Origin: Glandiceps talaboti
Lineage: Eukaryota > Hemichordata > Enteropneusta > Spengelidae
Assembly (NCBI RefSeq): GCF_964340395.1
Contig: NC_135560.1
Location: forward strand, 13,772,098-13,836,097
Reading direction: 5' to 3'
Length of the DNA: 64,000 nt
The notes under the pieces are model-generated. The model was given only the letters and a program-made list of their open reading frames with translations, did no database searches and was not told the DNA's origin. Each line of letters starts with the position of its first letter. Position 1 is the first letter of the stretch. Below, in pieces: positions 1-22,515 of the stretch. A program made the position numbers and the translations under genes.

Positions 1-11851
<11,851 letters not shown>

Positions 11852-11859
11852 TGGCAGGC

Positions 11860-11903
<44 letters not shown>

Positions 11904-11958
11904 GGACGGACGGACGGACGGAAGGAAGGAAGGAAGGAAGGAAGGAAGGAAGGAAGGA
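11852..11958. repeat. Compound tetranucleotide microsatellite (GACA)n-(GACG)n-(GAAG)n
   Basis: Three consecutive tetranucleotide blocks: about 50 bp of GACA, about 18 bp of GACG and about 40 bp of GAAG. The first two units differ by one base, which suggests stepwise mutation and spread of variant units. The reading frames through it are spurious. Confidence 0.95.
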
Positions 11959-13320
11959 AAAATAACTGAATGAAACATTTTGCAGTCAATGTAGATAAAC
12001 AGGCGGAAAAACAGGAGAGGAACAATATTGGGAATTACATAAAAATATACGATGGCAATCCCGAGGATACTACGTTGGAAATTTTTGAAGATTTGAAGAT
12101 ACCCCACCATTTGAAAATACACTGCTGTCATGCATTTGCATATGTATTGACATTGGCAAACTTAAAGTTAGAATGTACAATAAACACCCCATATAGCAAC
12201 ATTCTGTAAGTATAGAAGTATGGCATATAAAAACTTATAGAGGGAAATGAATATTTGATTACAGTGTAGAACAGATCTATTACTGAAATTTAACCAGTTT
12301 CTAATTGATTGATAAACTCTATAAAATAAATAATATGCATATATATCGTCACAGCGACAACATCATACAGTATTAAATTGTTACAAACTACAGCAAGATA
12401 GATTCAGTTTCTCTGTTGTAGTTTTTTGAAATGTTTACGTATCACTTATTTTTTGAAGATGCACAAATCTGTCTGGTCACTACAGACAGTTAGGAACAAA
12501 ATGGGATACACAAATAACATACATATGTGAATCATCAGAGTCTATGCGGGGGGTGGTAACAACGTAGTTTGCTCAATTTGGTAAGGTGTTTTAATATTTA
12601 TATCTGTATCAAGAGTAGATCTGGTTATCTTTGGATTAATAACATGCCTCCTAATAAGTTGGGAATTATTTGCACAAGTCAGAAATCCATGTTTAATGTT
12701 CTCATGACATACCACATTCAAATAGCTAAAATGCGCTAAATAGACTATATAGAAATTTATGTATTCACGTTTTTATAGGATTATAAAAGTAACACCAGTG
12801 AGACGTTATTGTACAAATTCATAATGTAATATGATAGCCACAACAACATCGCTTACGTCAATGACATGTCACCTCTTAAAATGGGTGAACCCTTCAAATA
12901 CCAATGTAATTCCAAGCATTACAATTTACACAATAAAATTTCAAGTGTTGATTTTATTTCTTTACAAATTAAATGTGCATACCATAACCACGTTCCAGTG
13001 TAATAGTTAGGGTATAGTTTTACGTAATGTCTGTTCGGACAGAACACTACAGTAACTGATAGAAGCTTGGTTTCTGCGTTGTATTCATTATGCAACGGTT
13101 TTCTATTACATATAAAAAGTTTTCCCTCTAGTCTAGAGGCATATGGTCATCAACTCCGTATGGAGGGTGGCCATTGTATGAATGGGTCCTGTAAGCAAAT
13201 ATAATCACAAGTAAAGCTGATCAAAATGACGCCAGCAACATAGGTATCAGTTATTTTTGTGCAATGGGAAAATAGGATTTTAATGTACACATCATATAAT
13301 AAAACTTTATGAAGTGACTT
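11959..13320. other. No gene recognised
   Basis: AT-rich sequence with no supported coding potential and no repeat copy that I could match elsewhere in the window. Confidence 0.6.
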
Positions 13321-13392
13321 TGGTTGAATAGATAGAGCTAGAGTGTCTGTCTTGTAGTTCGCAAATTGCCGGTTTGGGCCTTGCTGCTGCCA
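13321..13392 (+). mobile_element. Degenerate tRNA-like SINE head (tRNA-Thr-like)
   Basis: The stretch reads like a decayed tRNA gene. It has an A-box-like region (gatagagctagagtg), an anticodon-arm segment gtctgtcttgtagttcgc that would present TGT (Thr), and a B-box-like ccggtttgggcc in place of GGTTCGAGCC. It then runs straight into non-tRNA sequence (from about 13393) with no 3' acceptor arm. That is the arrangement of a tRNA-derived SINE. The following gttcccgaatggctcaagac resembles conserved SINE core sequences only loosely. The A box is imperfect, so the copy is probably old and inactive. Confidence 0.5.
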
Positions 13393-14272
13393 TTTGTTCC
13401 CGAATGGCTCAAGACATAAGACAATTAGAGCACCACTTTGCATCAGTCAATCAGTTCGGTCCTAGCAATAGGTGTAGGCCTCTACTAAGCGTAACAATAA
13501 CTCGAAAGTCACCAAAAGAGGCTTTTCATTAATAATTATTAGAATGCACTGTGTTTACATTTCGCCAATTTTGTATGTATACATTTGATGAATAAAATAT
13601 CATATTATTTTTTTCGAATACTCAAGTTAACTTCTTCTTTTTTAAGGTCGGTCTATTTATTCCGTAGAAGTTAACTTCAACATAGTTATGGCATTCGGAT
13701 ATTGCTTTCCGGTCTGTTGAAGTTATTGATGTCATTTTATGATACGTATTTCATGGCATAGATATTATCAGGATATTTAATTATTGACATTCACAAAGGA
13801 TTCTATAGTAATGGCATATAGTTTTTATTCTAATCTCTTCTGGATTAATTTGAATGCAAATAGGGATTTCAATGACACGTCGTACGTCATTTACATGCAA
13901 GGAGAATTCACATTGTCCTTCATTTTATCTCAAATGTAATAGGTAATGCCCTTGATTCCACAAGAGTATCGAAAATAATTTGTACAAATTACATTCAATG
14001 CGGTAGTATAATAATATCATAATAAGCATTCAATGGGTAACATGTTAACTATCTTGTTTAGGTGGAAGGTTATTTTTTTTAAAGATATGGACTTGCCTAG
14101 AGACCAATTCGGCTTGTTAAAGAAGTCGGGAATGTAAGAATATATGTCGTGCAGTTGTAACTCCTCGTCTCTCGTCAATTAGGCAAAACTTTGGCAAAGA
14201 ATTGATCATAGATACTTTAACAAGAAAATTTACACGGAAATAGTAAATACTCACGATTTTACCTTTTGTTTG
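13393..14272. other. No gene recognised; possible SINE body at the left edge
   Basis: The first 60-80 bp may be the body of the SINE whose tRNA-like head precedes it. The rest is AT-rich, with a small palindrome gaagttaacttc near 13665 and no supported gene. Confidence 0.5.
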
Positions 14273-14320
14273 AGGGTCGGCCGGGTTACCATCAACACAT
14301 CATTTTTTATTTGGCCTTAA
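14273..14320 (+). mobile_element. Right-end fragment of the AGGGTCGG inverted-repeat family
   Basis: It begins agggtcggccgggttacc and ends in an AT-rich stretch closing with ggccttaa. This matches the last 45-50 bp of the two fuller copies at 14.56 and 18.0 kb. No matching left end was found upstream, so it is probably truncated. Confidence 0.6.
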
Positions 14321-14562
14321 TAAAGTTCCCCCCTTAAGGCCTTCTCATTTTTAATGTCTTGAAGGCAGATTAAATTAAGTTCTGCTTGTAATGTAATGAA
14401 GGCAAATTAAGACAAAAGACGACACAGTAGTAAAGCATTGTCCTAGTGTTTCGAACATGTCAAACAGAAAGGTAATAATATAGTTGAATTACCATTCGAC
14501 ATGACATTCGAAGTTTTAGTGTTTCAAAAGAGTGGATGAACACTGAACATCCTTTAAAATCG

Positions 14563-14998
14563 TAAGGCAAAAATAAAATTAAAAAAATTGTTTCCGATAA
14601 CATCACTTCAGAAAATAGGGTAGGTAGGTCGGGATTTTATTTTATTTTACATTTCTTTTAAATACTTCCACCCCAAGACAAGTTACTCATTGGTCACAAT
14701 ACTTCCGTAACAGTTGATTAGGTGTACAAGAAGTAAATAAAGACAATTCTGTGATTCAGAAGTAGACGAACACAATATGCAGACTGTGCTGTTATAGGCT
14801 GAAATGACATCGTTTCTCTCTGGAATGTGATTTTTTTTAAACAAGTAACCAGATACTTTGGGAAGACAATCTACAAGGAAAATAGAAGTAAATTTACATA
14901 ATTCTACATTTGTGCATGTAAAAAAAATGGTCAGGGTCGGCGGTTTAAATTAGGGTCGGTCGGGTTGTCGGAAAAAACCATATTTTTTATTGTCCTAA
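14563..14998 (+). mobile_element. MITE-like inverted-repeat element, family I, copy A
   Basis: The left end is taaggcaaaaataaaa followed by tttccgataac. The right end is the inverse: gttgtcggaaa followed by an AT stretch and tcctaa. The terminal inverted repeats span roughly 35-40 bp. Subterminal signatures are gggtaggtaggtcgg on the left and agggtcggcggtttaaa then agggtcggtcggg on the right. A second copy at 18.0 kb shares both ends in the same order and orientation, with a more diverged middle. There is no coding capacity, so it would be a non-autonomous DNA element. Target duplications are not clear. Confidence 0.75.
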
Positions 14999-15860
14999 GC
15001 ATATTACGATGGGCTATGTAATAGACAACTTGTAGCTGAACGACTTTGATTTTGATTAGTATTTTGTTTCAGTGTATTTGCTGTCATAGAGCAAATAGGT
15101 TGTCTGAAACCTGGTAAACACACAAATCAGTTTGATATACCATAATAGGATACTGCGCATCAAACGAGACCGCACAGTCAATAGCAGACCATAGTGGTGT
15201 AAACGAAGGTGACAACGAATCGTTAATTTTTACATTCCCATCTTCTAGTAAATAATGTACTTAATACTTTTCTAGATTTTCATCATGTATTCCTGACACC
15301 ACATTAAGCTTTGACAATTCCTCGTGGTGAGATCGTGATGACCGTCTAAGGACATCAATAAGACTAACTTTGTCTCCTTCCGACAATGCATAATGTACTT
15401 CTGTAATTTGTATTTAGTATTCACTCTGTATTTGTATTGAAACGGATCGCAAGAGTTAAGGGAATCGAAATGAGTCCATTGGCTCGAAATAGAATCAGTG
15501 ACATCGTCCAAAGTATTTGGTGCACTGATATGTTAACTTTCGGATCCTCGTGGCATTTTTTTGAAGTTTTGATGGTAATTCATATATGTATTTAGCGATT
15601 GTTCGAAAGTGTGTATATATTTTCTTACTGGTAAAACTATTTCCGGTTATTATTAAGGAGGTTACCGTCCAAATGTGTTTGCAATAGTGCTCAATATGAT
15701 ATCAAAATTCATCCAATTTAGAGTCACTCATGCATGTAATATGGTCGCCAAATACAGTCATCATGTGGGAAATGAAAAATTCTCATATATTCCGTGAGAT
15801 CAAGCCGGTAAAGCCCCAGTTTTCTTTTATTAATTCTAAGAGACCGGGAACATACTTTCA

Positions 15861-16221
15861 TTAAAGGTGCACATGCTGAGTTTATAAGCTTTTTTAATAC
15901 TAAAGTGAAAATACCTAAATAACATCACATTCCAGTATAAAATGTTAATGTTGATGCATGTCTTCTATAACTTTATCTTTGTATTCTTGCTTTGTTAGAA
16001 CAGTTGATTGCACAGTAGGAATTTGCTTAACATTTTTTGATACGTATGATAAATTACGTCATCAGATCGTTTATGGGTTATACTAAATACTAGGTTTGAA
16101 TTCAGTCCATTGCGAGTGGTGGCTAAGTGTGCTTCTGTGCGTACAATACTGCGAATACCTTTTAAAAGTAAATGTAAAACTTACGCCCAAATATGTTTAA
16201 ACTCAGCTTGTGCCCCTTTAA
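15861..16221. mobile_element. 361 bp MITE-like element bounded by TTAA, inverted ends AGG(T/G)GCACA
   Basis: The left end ttaaaggtgcacatgctgag is mirrored at the right end by ctcagcttgtgccccttt followed by aa. The two read as the same roughly 24 bp sequence in inverse orientation with only a few differences. Each begins with TTAA, either a duplicated TTAA target (as in piggyBac-type elements) or part of the repeat itself. The interior has no coding potential. Confidence 0.7.
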
Positions 16222-16771
16222 GCAATATTTAAAGCGATTTGAAGAAGCGTGCTTTTCAGGGAAATAACATTTTTCCCCTATGCGCATTCTGCCTTAATTC
16301 TGTAATGCTCTGATATACTAATGTTTTTTCAATAAAAGTGGGCTGTTTCCAAGAAAGCTTGCCATTCGATTTATATCTATATTCGTAAATTGTATCTGTT
16401 GATTTAAATAAAGCATCCCAATATATGCCTTCCTTAAGAGGTCCTTGATAATTTCTTCTGCACATTTTGTGTTTGTAAAATCGAGCGCATACAAGCAAGA
16501 GTAATCGGATTTACTTGTACAGTGTGTGAAGTCTTGACTTGGGTGGCATTACCAATCATGGTAGATTGAACAAAATGTAAATTGCATTGGACGAAGAGTA
16601 TTTTAGAGCACGGAAAGATAAATTGTACATTTGAGGCATTCGTCGTGACATTCTTCGAGTTCTTGTTGGTTATCTTAGATAAATACGGCTCTTTGAAATC
16701 ACGGAGATGACAGTTTGTGTGATTTCCAATTTAAAGGGATTTAAAATTGTCTAGTTTGTTTTTTTAAGTCG

Positions 16772-17357
16772 GCTGCACGGTTGTAGCATTACTCTTCCGA
16801 TTAGTGAAATACTTCCTATTCCTGGATATGCAATTTTGTATTTATTTATTTTCATAAATTTTACCCTTAAAGATGTTACGCACAATAACTTAGTCGTAAT
16901 ATCACACGCAGTGAACAGTATTGCATCAGCTGGGAAGAAACATATTTTTGTAGCCGTACAGACGATAAGTCAAATCAAATTTGTTTTTGAGTCCGCACCC
17001 AAATAGCAGCGCCGTCAACGGCGATCACGATTTCTGTACTGCTTATGGATAATATCGGCCACTGTTTCACGTGCACAGTGTATAATTATTGGTATTTTAA
17101 CAATTTTCAGTGAACATATTGTGGTTGTCCGATTGAACAATGATACTCCAGTTACTAGTACAGTGTTAACATGGCGACAGATTCAAAACCAAGCTTTCGC
17201 TCAAACTTACCACTGCACTACGTAAATATAACATTGACCATTACTTAACAGCCCCAATATTTTTTAAATAAGTAATTGACCAATCAATTTTTAGCACATA
17301 TATATTTGGTTGTTAGATACAAAGAGTGTAAAAAATGTTTCAGTTGCAGCTAGTGCA
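16772..17357. mobile_element. 586 bp inverted-repeat element, family II, copy 1
   Basis: The left end (gctgcacggttgtagc) and right end (gttgcagctagtgca) are imperfect inverse copies. The interior matches 49.9-50.5 kb in the same orientation over several hundred bases. The best shared blocks are the gcgccgtcaacggcgatc region near 17015 and ttttaacaattttcagtgaa near 17097. No protein-coding frame is present. It is interpreted as a non-autonomous repeat. Confidence 0.65.
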
Positions 17358-17997
17358 TATTATTACTATAATATTAGAAGTAATAGTGTGACAATCAGTT
17401 ACAAGAGTAATATGATAACGAAAACTCTTCTTTTTTTTTCTTTTTTTTAAACCAGCCCCATTGTATTTATGTATACCCATTAATGTGCATGTAGGTGAGT
17501 ACGGCATTATATTTTACATATCAAAGACTATCACCTTTCATCTTCAGCCCGAGCATGCAGCGATGGGACGCCAAAATCACAACATAATTCAAAGTTAAAC
17601 AATAGCTTTACAATGTGACCATTTTCTCGCAAAGAAAGAGTCGAAGGTGCCCCTAAGTTGTCGTTTATTTTTCAAGGTCGTTGTTCACCTTTCGTTTATA
17701 TTGAGTTTATCTTTCACGAAATGTGATATACTTCATTAGCCCGCGGTCTGAAGTTACACAACAAAAGGACGAAACTTTGTTTCTGGGGGAGATTAGATTA
17801 TAAACCTTTCAAAGCCCTCGTGATGTGACAAAAACAGTGTAGTATACCAATCTTGTGAAAGGTCTTGGTGGCACAGATATACGTGCACGCATTCTATATC
17901 TTTCCATTAGAACAAACAGAGCAAAATTGAAGTCGGAGACCTCCATCAGACTCTCATTATTCACGTGTTACAACAAATTGCCCTAAGACAGATACTA

Positions 17998-18347
17998 TAG
18001 GCGAAAACAAATAATTGAGTGCTTCCGATACTATGGCCTCAGAAAATAGGGTAGGTAGGTCGGCATTAATTTTATTTTACCTTTTAATTGTTTTTTCTTT
18101 TTTTTTAAATACTGCTTCGACCCAACACCAAACGAAATGTTGGTCAGAATATCCCTTCTGTGATACTTTGATGAAATATGGACATACATGACCGGGGAAA
18201 GAAAACAGACGTGCCTGAAGATCAAGAAGACGAAGAATATCTTTTCGTTTTGTTTCAAATGTTTAAAAAATATGTTTAGGGTCGGCGGCTTAAACTAGGG
18301 TCGGTCGTGTTATCGGAAACTCACGTTGTTTTTTTTATTTTGCCTAA
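17998..18347 (+). mobile_element. MITE-like inverted-repeat element, family I, copy B
   Basis: This is a 350 bp copy of the family at 14.56 kb. The left end is taggcgaaaaca, then cttccgata and agaaaatagggtaggtaggt. The right end is agggtcggcggcttaaac, then gttatcggaaac, closing with tgcctaa. The subterminal 20-30 bp are nearly identical to copy A while the middle is shorter and diverged. No open reading frame is present. Confidence 0.75.
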
Positions 18348-20043
18348 ACACAGATGATGGTACCATAGTACAATCATACATATGTGCACTTCCCGGCTAC
18401 AATGTACGAAAAACCACATAGCAATGCTATCACTGTTTTCACAAATGCGTGGTATTTTAATATTCAAACATCGGGACGTAGTTACTGAGGTTTTGTGGAT
18501 CGTTTTCAGACGGGAAGTGTATGTCAGGTTCTATTTCCAGTGCTATTTATTTTCCTTAGTTAAAGTGTCGTGAAGGACTTACACGCGAAACACTTGACGT
18601 TTCAGCACGCATCATCGCATATAGAAAGCTAACGTGCCAAACTGGGTCATCAAGGTCAGGTAATCGTCAACCACATGATAGCATTGCTGTATATTTTCAC
18701 TGCGGGGTAGTTTCCAATAGCTACTCCCGGGTGAGAACACAACGGCTGCTTCAACAAGATTGTCATGATCCATTTAAAGTGATGTTGCTCTTTTCGTATT
18801 GGCAGTGTATATTATTAGACAGTAACGATCGAACAAACTATATACGGTCGATGACATTGTGTTCTGTCCTAAAATTGTTGAACAAATGTCGTGTTCTGTA
18901 CATACATAGCTGAACTATGGCGAGATAAATGATGCAGTACAGGTGGCGTGATCTTGCATGACCGACGAGGGACACGATAAAGGCTGCCAGAAGAAAGGCT
19001 TTGTTCCTATTTAATTACATTGTAAAATGGAGATAGTGCAAATGGCCAAGAAACACGTATAAAAAAAGTATGTGCGCATACATATTCAATATTAAATCGA
19101 ACCGGCTCCATGGACGTTGCCACAGTGTGATAGGATACAACCTGCATGGCTGACTACATGTCGCTTGGTTACCCGTTGTACGGTCGGCGAAGACGTATTA
19201 GATACGTACGTCACAACTAAATAACTTTAGAGTTGAAAGTAATCATAAGTGCATTTGTTTCATTGACTCTAGGAACCTTGGGGTCATGACCCCATTACAG
19301 GAGACACCAATCCTTAAATCGAGCTTTTTTTTACGATTGATCATAATTAATTCTATGGACATGGTTATTTAAAGGGCTTTTCACTTTTATCACAGACTTA
19401 TTCTTGGATTGATTTTTGGAGTCTTGAAATTCATTAGTAGGAATAAATTTATGATTTGGATAACATTAAGCCCTATAGATTAAACTGTGTTGGTGAATGT
19501 AAATCTATTCATTTCCTTGATGCTTTTTCTATTTTTGTATGAATTTCAAAATTATAGAAATAACATACTTTACACTAAATGACAATCAACATTAGGTAAT
19601 ATTTTACATACCAAAGAACTGTTTAACAAATTCCTAAACACTACTAATATAAAAACCACATTTTTCCACATTTTTTCCACATTTGTGAGTCAAAATTGGA
19701 TGCAGTTACTAATGAATTATACATATATTATAAGCAGAGTTCTTTGAATATGAAGTTGTAGGACTAAACCCTGTCACCTACGTACGTAGAGTAATTATTA
19801 TAATCCTAAGTCACGCGTACGTGCTCACAGCTGTTCAATATTACTATGATTGCCATTGTCATATTGATGGTGGAATGATTAACGTGACAAACTCGAAATT
19901 TGCAAGCATGTGGCTGTTTGAGTCTAGGCATTTATTTCTGAAAGGTCAACGTCCTTTGGTAAGGTTTGAACAACGAATTCGAACGACCCAAGTGTACACA
20001 TGGGAAACTAATTAGGCCGACAACTAGGACAAAACAGGCGGGA
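18348..20043. other. No gene recognised
   Basis: AT-rich, no recognisable domain in any frame and no internal repeat that I could match. Confidence 0.6.
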
Positions 20044-20270
20044 TCTATCAAAATGAGAGCTCCCAATCAAAACATGGGGTTTCCAATCAAAAAGTGGCGT
20101 TCCCAATCAAAAAGAGACTTGCCCCCATCAAAGAGGAGGCGTGCTCTCACCAATGAGTGACTCCCATCAAGAAAGATATATTCTCTCACTAAAGTAAAAA
20201 AAAAAGATATATGCTCTTATCGAAGTGGGTTTCCGATTAGAAAAGAGACCTACTCTCACCAAAGAGTGGC
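20044..20270 (+). repeat. Degenerate minisatellite, unit about 20-22 bp (tcccaatcaaaaagtgg-like)
   Basis: About ten units begin near 20044, 20061, 20081, 20101, 20123, 20145, 20162 and 20181 and continue to about 20270. The early units share ccaatcaaaa; later ones drift to tctcaccaaagag. An AAAAAAAAAA run interrupts one unit. The 64-codon frame running through it is a by-product of the repeat. Confidence 0.75.
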
Positions 20271-22355
20271 ACTACTCGTCTTTCCCAGGCCCCAGAAACT
20301 GTTGGTCGTTGTTTGTTTTCTTTTAAGGTAATAAGAGATTCATAGCCTTTAGGTAACAATACTTATTGCAATTTCAGTTTGTTGTGTACAGCTAAATTTC
20401 ATGTAAATTTAACCAGCATTTACATGCCATGCACAGTAACTAATATGATATGATATAATATAATATAATATAATATATATGTAGTAAATGTACAGATGGT
20501 CGTAAGAGTTTCACAAGCTGGGTTAATAAAGTCTTTTTCAGTCAAAAGAGTGTTGATGTTTCTGAACGCCTTCGAAGGAACGAAACGTTGTCTCCATGCC
20601 TTGTAAGGGAAAATGATGGCATAACAGGATGGTCCTGATCCCCCATGACAAAGTGACCCACCCTCCTCCGGGCCAAAAGAAACTGACGGGTCTCTTAACG
20701 CACATACATGTATCACTAATTTGTCCCACGAATTACGAACAGCTGCATATTATTACATGACAACAATGCTACAACAATTCCACTACCTACATGCTGCTTT
20801 ACATTTGCCATAAAGAGACTATACATTTGATTTCTATAAAGTCATATGATGTGAATACATTTTGATTTATGGTGGCAATAAAGTGGCACATTCTCATTTT
20901 TTCAATGATTTAAGAGACCCGAGGCTATATCACTCCAGTAGTAATTTACTAAACTAGTACTAAAAGGTCATTGTACGAAGTATATCATAGTGCGCGATAA
21001 GCAGTAGGGTACTTAGTTAAAATATGTCCACTGGCCAAAATCACACACACTTTATGACTCTAATAAACAAATCATCAAACCAGTCAATTCAACAGAACAT
21101 CCTTACAGACGTTGAAACTATTACAGCCCGGCCTTCTCGTCTTCTACGTCACTCCTCCCAGGTCGCTTTTGTCGTTTCAATTATACGGCTACAGTCGCAT
21201 AATAAAAACGCTCACGTTCGTTCTATTACCGACACACTCAGATTTAGGTATATTTATGTGATTAATTTCGGAACACAAGTTACAGTCGGATTGAGCCAAG
21301 TATTCGTTTAATTGGCAAACTCAATGTCATATTCACATACTATAAAGTACCGTGTAGATAATAACAGATTACCAATTACATATTGACCTCACGAAGTAAT
21401 GGATATTTTATGTGAGCCACAAAATGTTACGAATTACCTTCAACTTTTATACGTTTTTATTTTATATTCATTATAGGGTTTTTTTTCAAAACAAACCTTG
21501 AAAACATCTTGTGCAGGGAGTGACGGGTCAAGGGTCATAGCTGCCTTCATAATCAAACTTTCATATGCCACAGGTCTACTCAACACGCCTAGAGCTCCCA
21601 ACTTCAAATAAAGTTCTAAAAAACACTACGTTTTGTTGGCTAGGTACAATTTATTGTCAACCACATCAGGAAAAAAATACAGACATCAAAATGAAAACCC
21701 TGCGAGAAATGAGTTTCATATACTTCTTCTAACATTTCTATGTTCCCCCACAAGCTGTATCTGCATTTCAAGCCTGATATTAAATTCAGTGGACAGGTTT
21801 CGATCAGTGTACTTCATGTTGCCTAAGGAGACAATAATATTGAAGTTTTTTTATTGATAATATTCTTCTTGCAGTAGACGACTTGTATGTCAGCAACCTT
21901 TACAAAGCGAAAGGTGAACAATCATTGGTGGTATTGCAAGGAAGGTTATTAATCTCGTTCAGAGAGCTTCGAACATAAATCGTAATGAGTCATCTGATCA
22001 AATAGATTGGAAACATGGTCTAGTGAATCACAGCACCGCAAGGCATTATCCAGCTCACATTGATGGAAAATAATAGTCATCGTTAAGGGCGAACGGCATT
22101 CTCATTACTAAAATAGACTTCTTCTTTTTTTTTACAATAGTCTTTCTTAGGATTATATCGACCGTATTATTCGAATACTATGGTGACTATGTCCAATGAT
22201 TAGTAAAGCACGAAAGAATATAAAGTTAGTATTTAGTCTATTTAAAAAAAATTAAAAAATGCTTGATTTACACAATGGAATAGTTGTGGATATGTGATCA
22301 AACAAATTGTTACATTCACTTCATGACATAAGTGTACGTATATCTGTGTGTCACT
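20271..22355. other. No gene; small repeat fragments
   Basis: This stretch holds an (ATAAT)-type tract at about 20452-20480 and a fragment at about 20640-20698 resembling the right end of the TTA-flanked element at 37.1-37.9 kb (gtgacccaccctcc, ggtctctta). It also holds an exact 12 bp inverted pair CGGGTCTCTTAA (20687-20698) and TTAAGAGACCCG (20910-20921). No supported gene was seen. Confidence 0.55.
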
Positions 22356-22515
22356 CATACATACATACATACATACATACATACATACATACATACATAC
22401 ATACATACATACATGTTGTACATACATACATACATACGCACGCATGTATGCATGCACGCGTACACACACACATGCACGCGCGCACACACAAACACACACA
22501 CACACACACACACAC
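22356..22515. repeat. Compound (CATA)n-(CACG)-(CA)n microsatellite
   Basis: About 55 bp of pure CATA is followed by a second CATA block, mixed CACG/CATG/CGCG units and a terminal CA run. The whole tract alternates purine and pyrimidine. Its frames (His-Thr-Tyr and Cys-Val repeats) are spurious. Confidence 0.96.
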
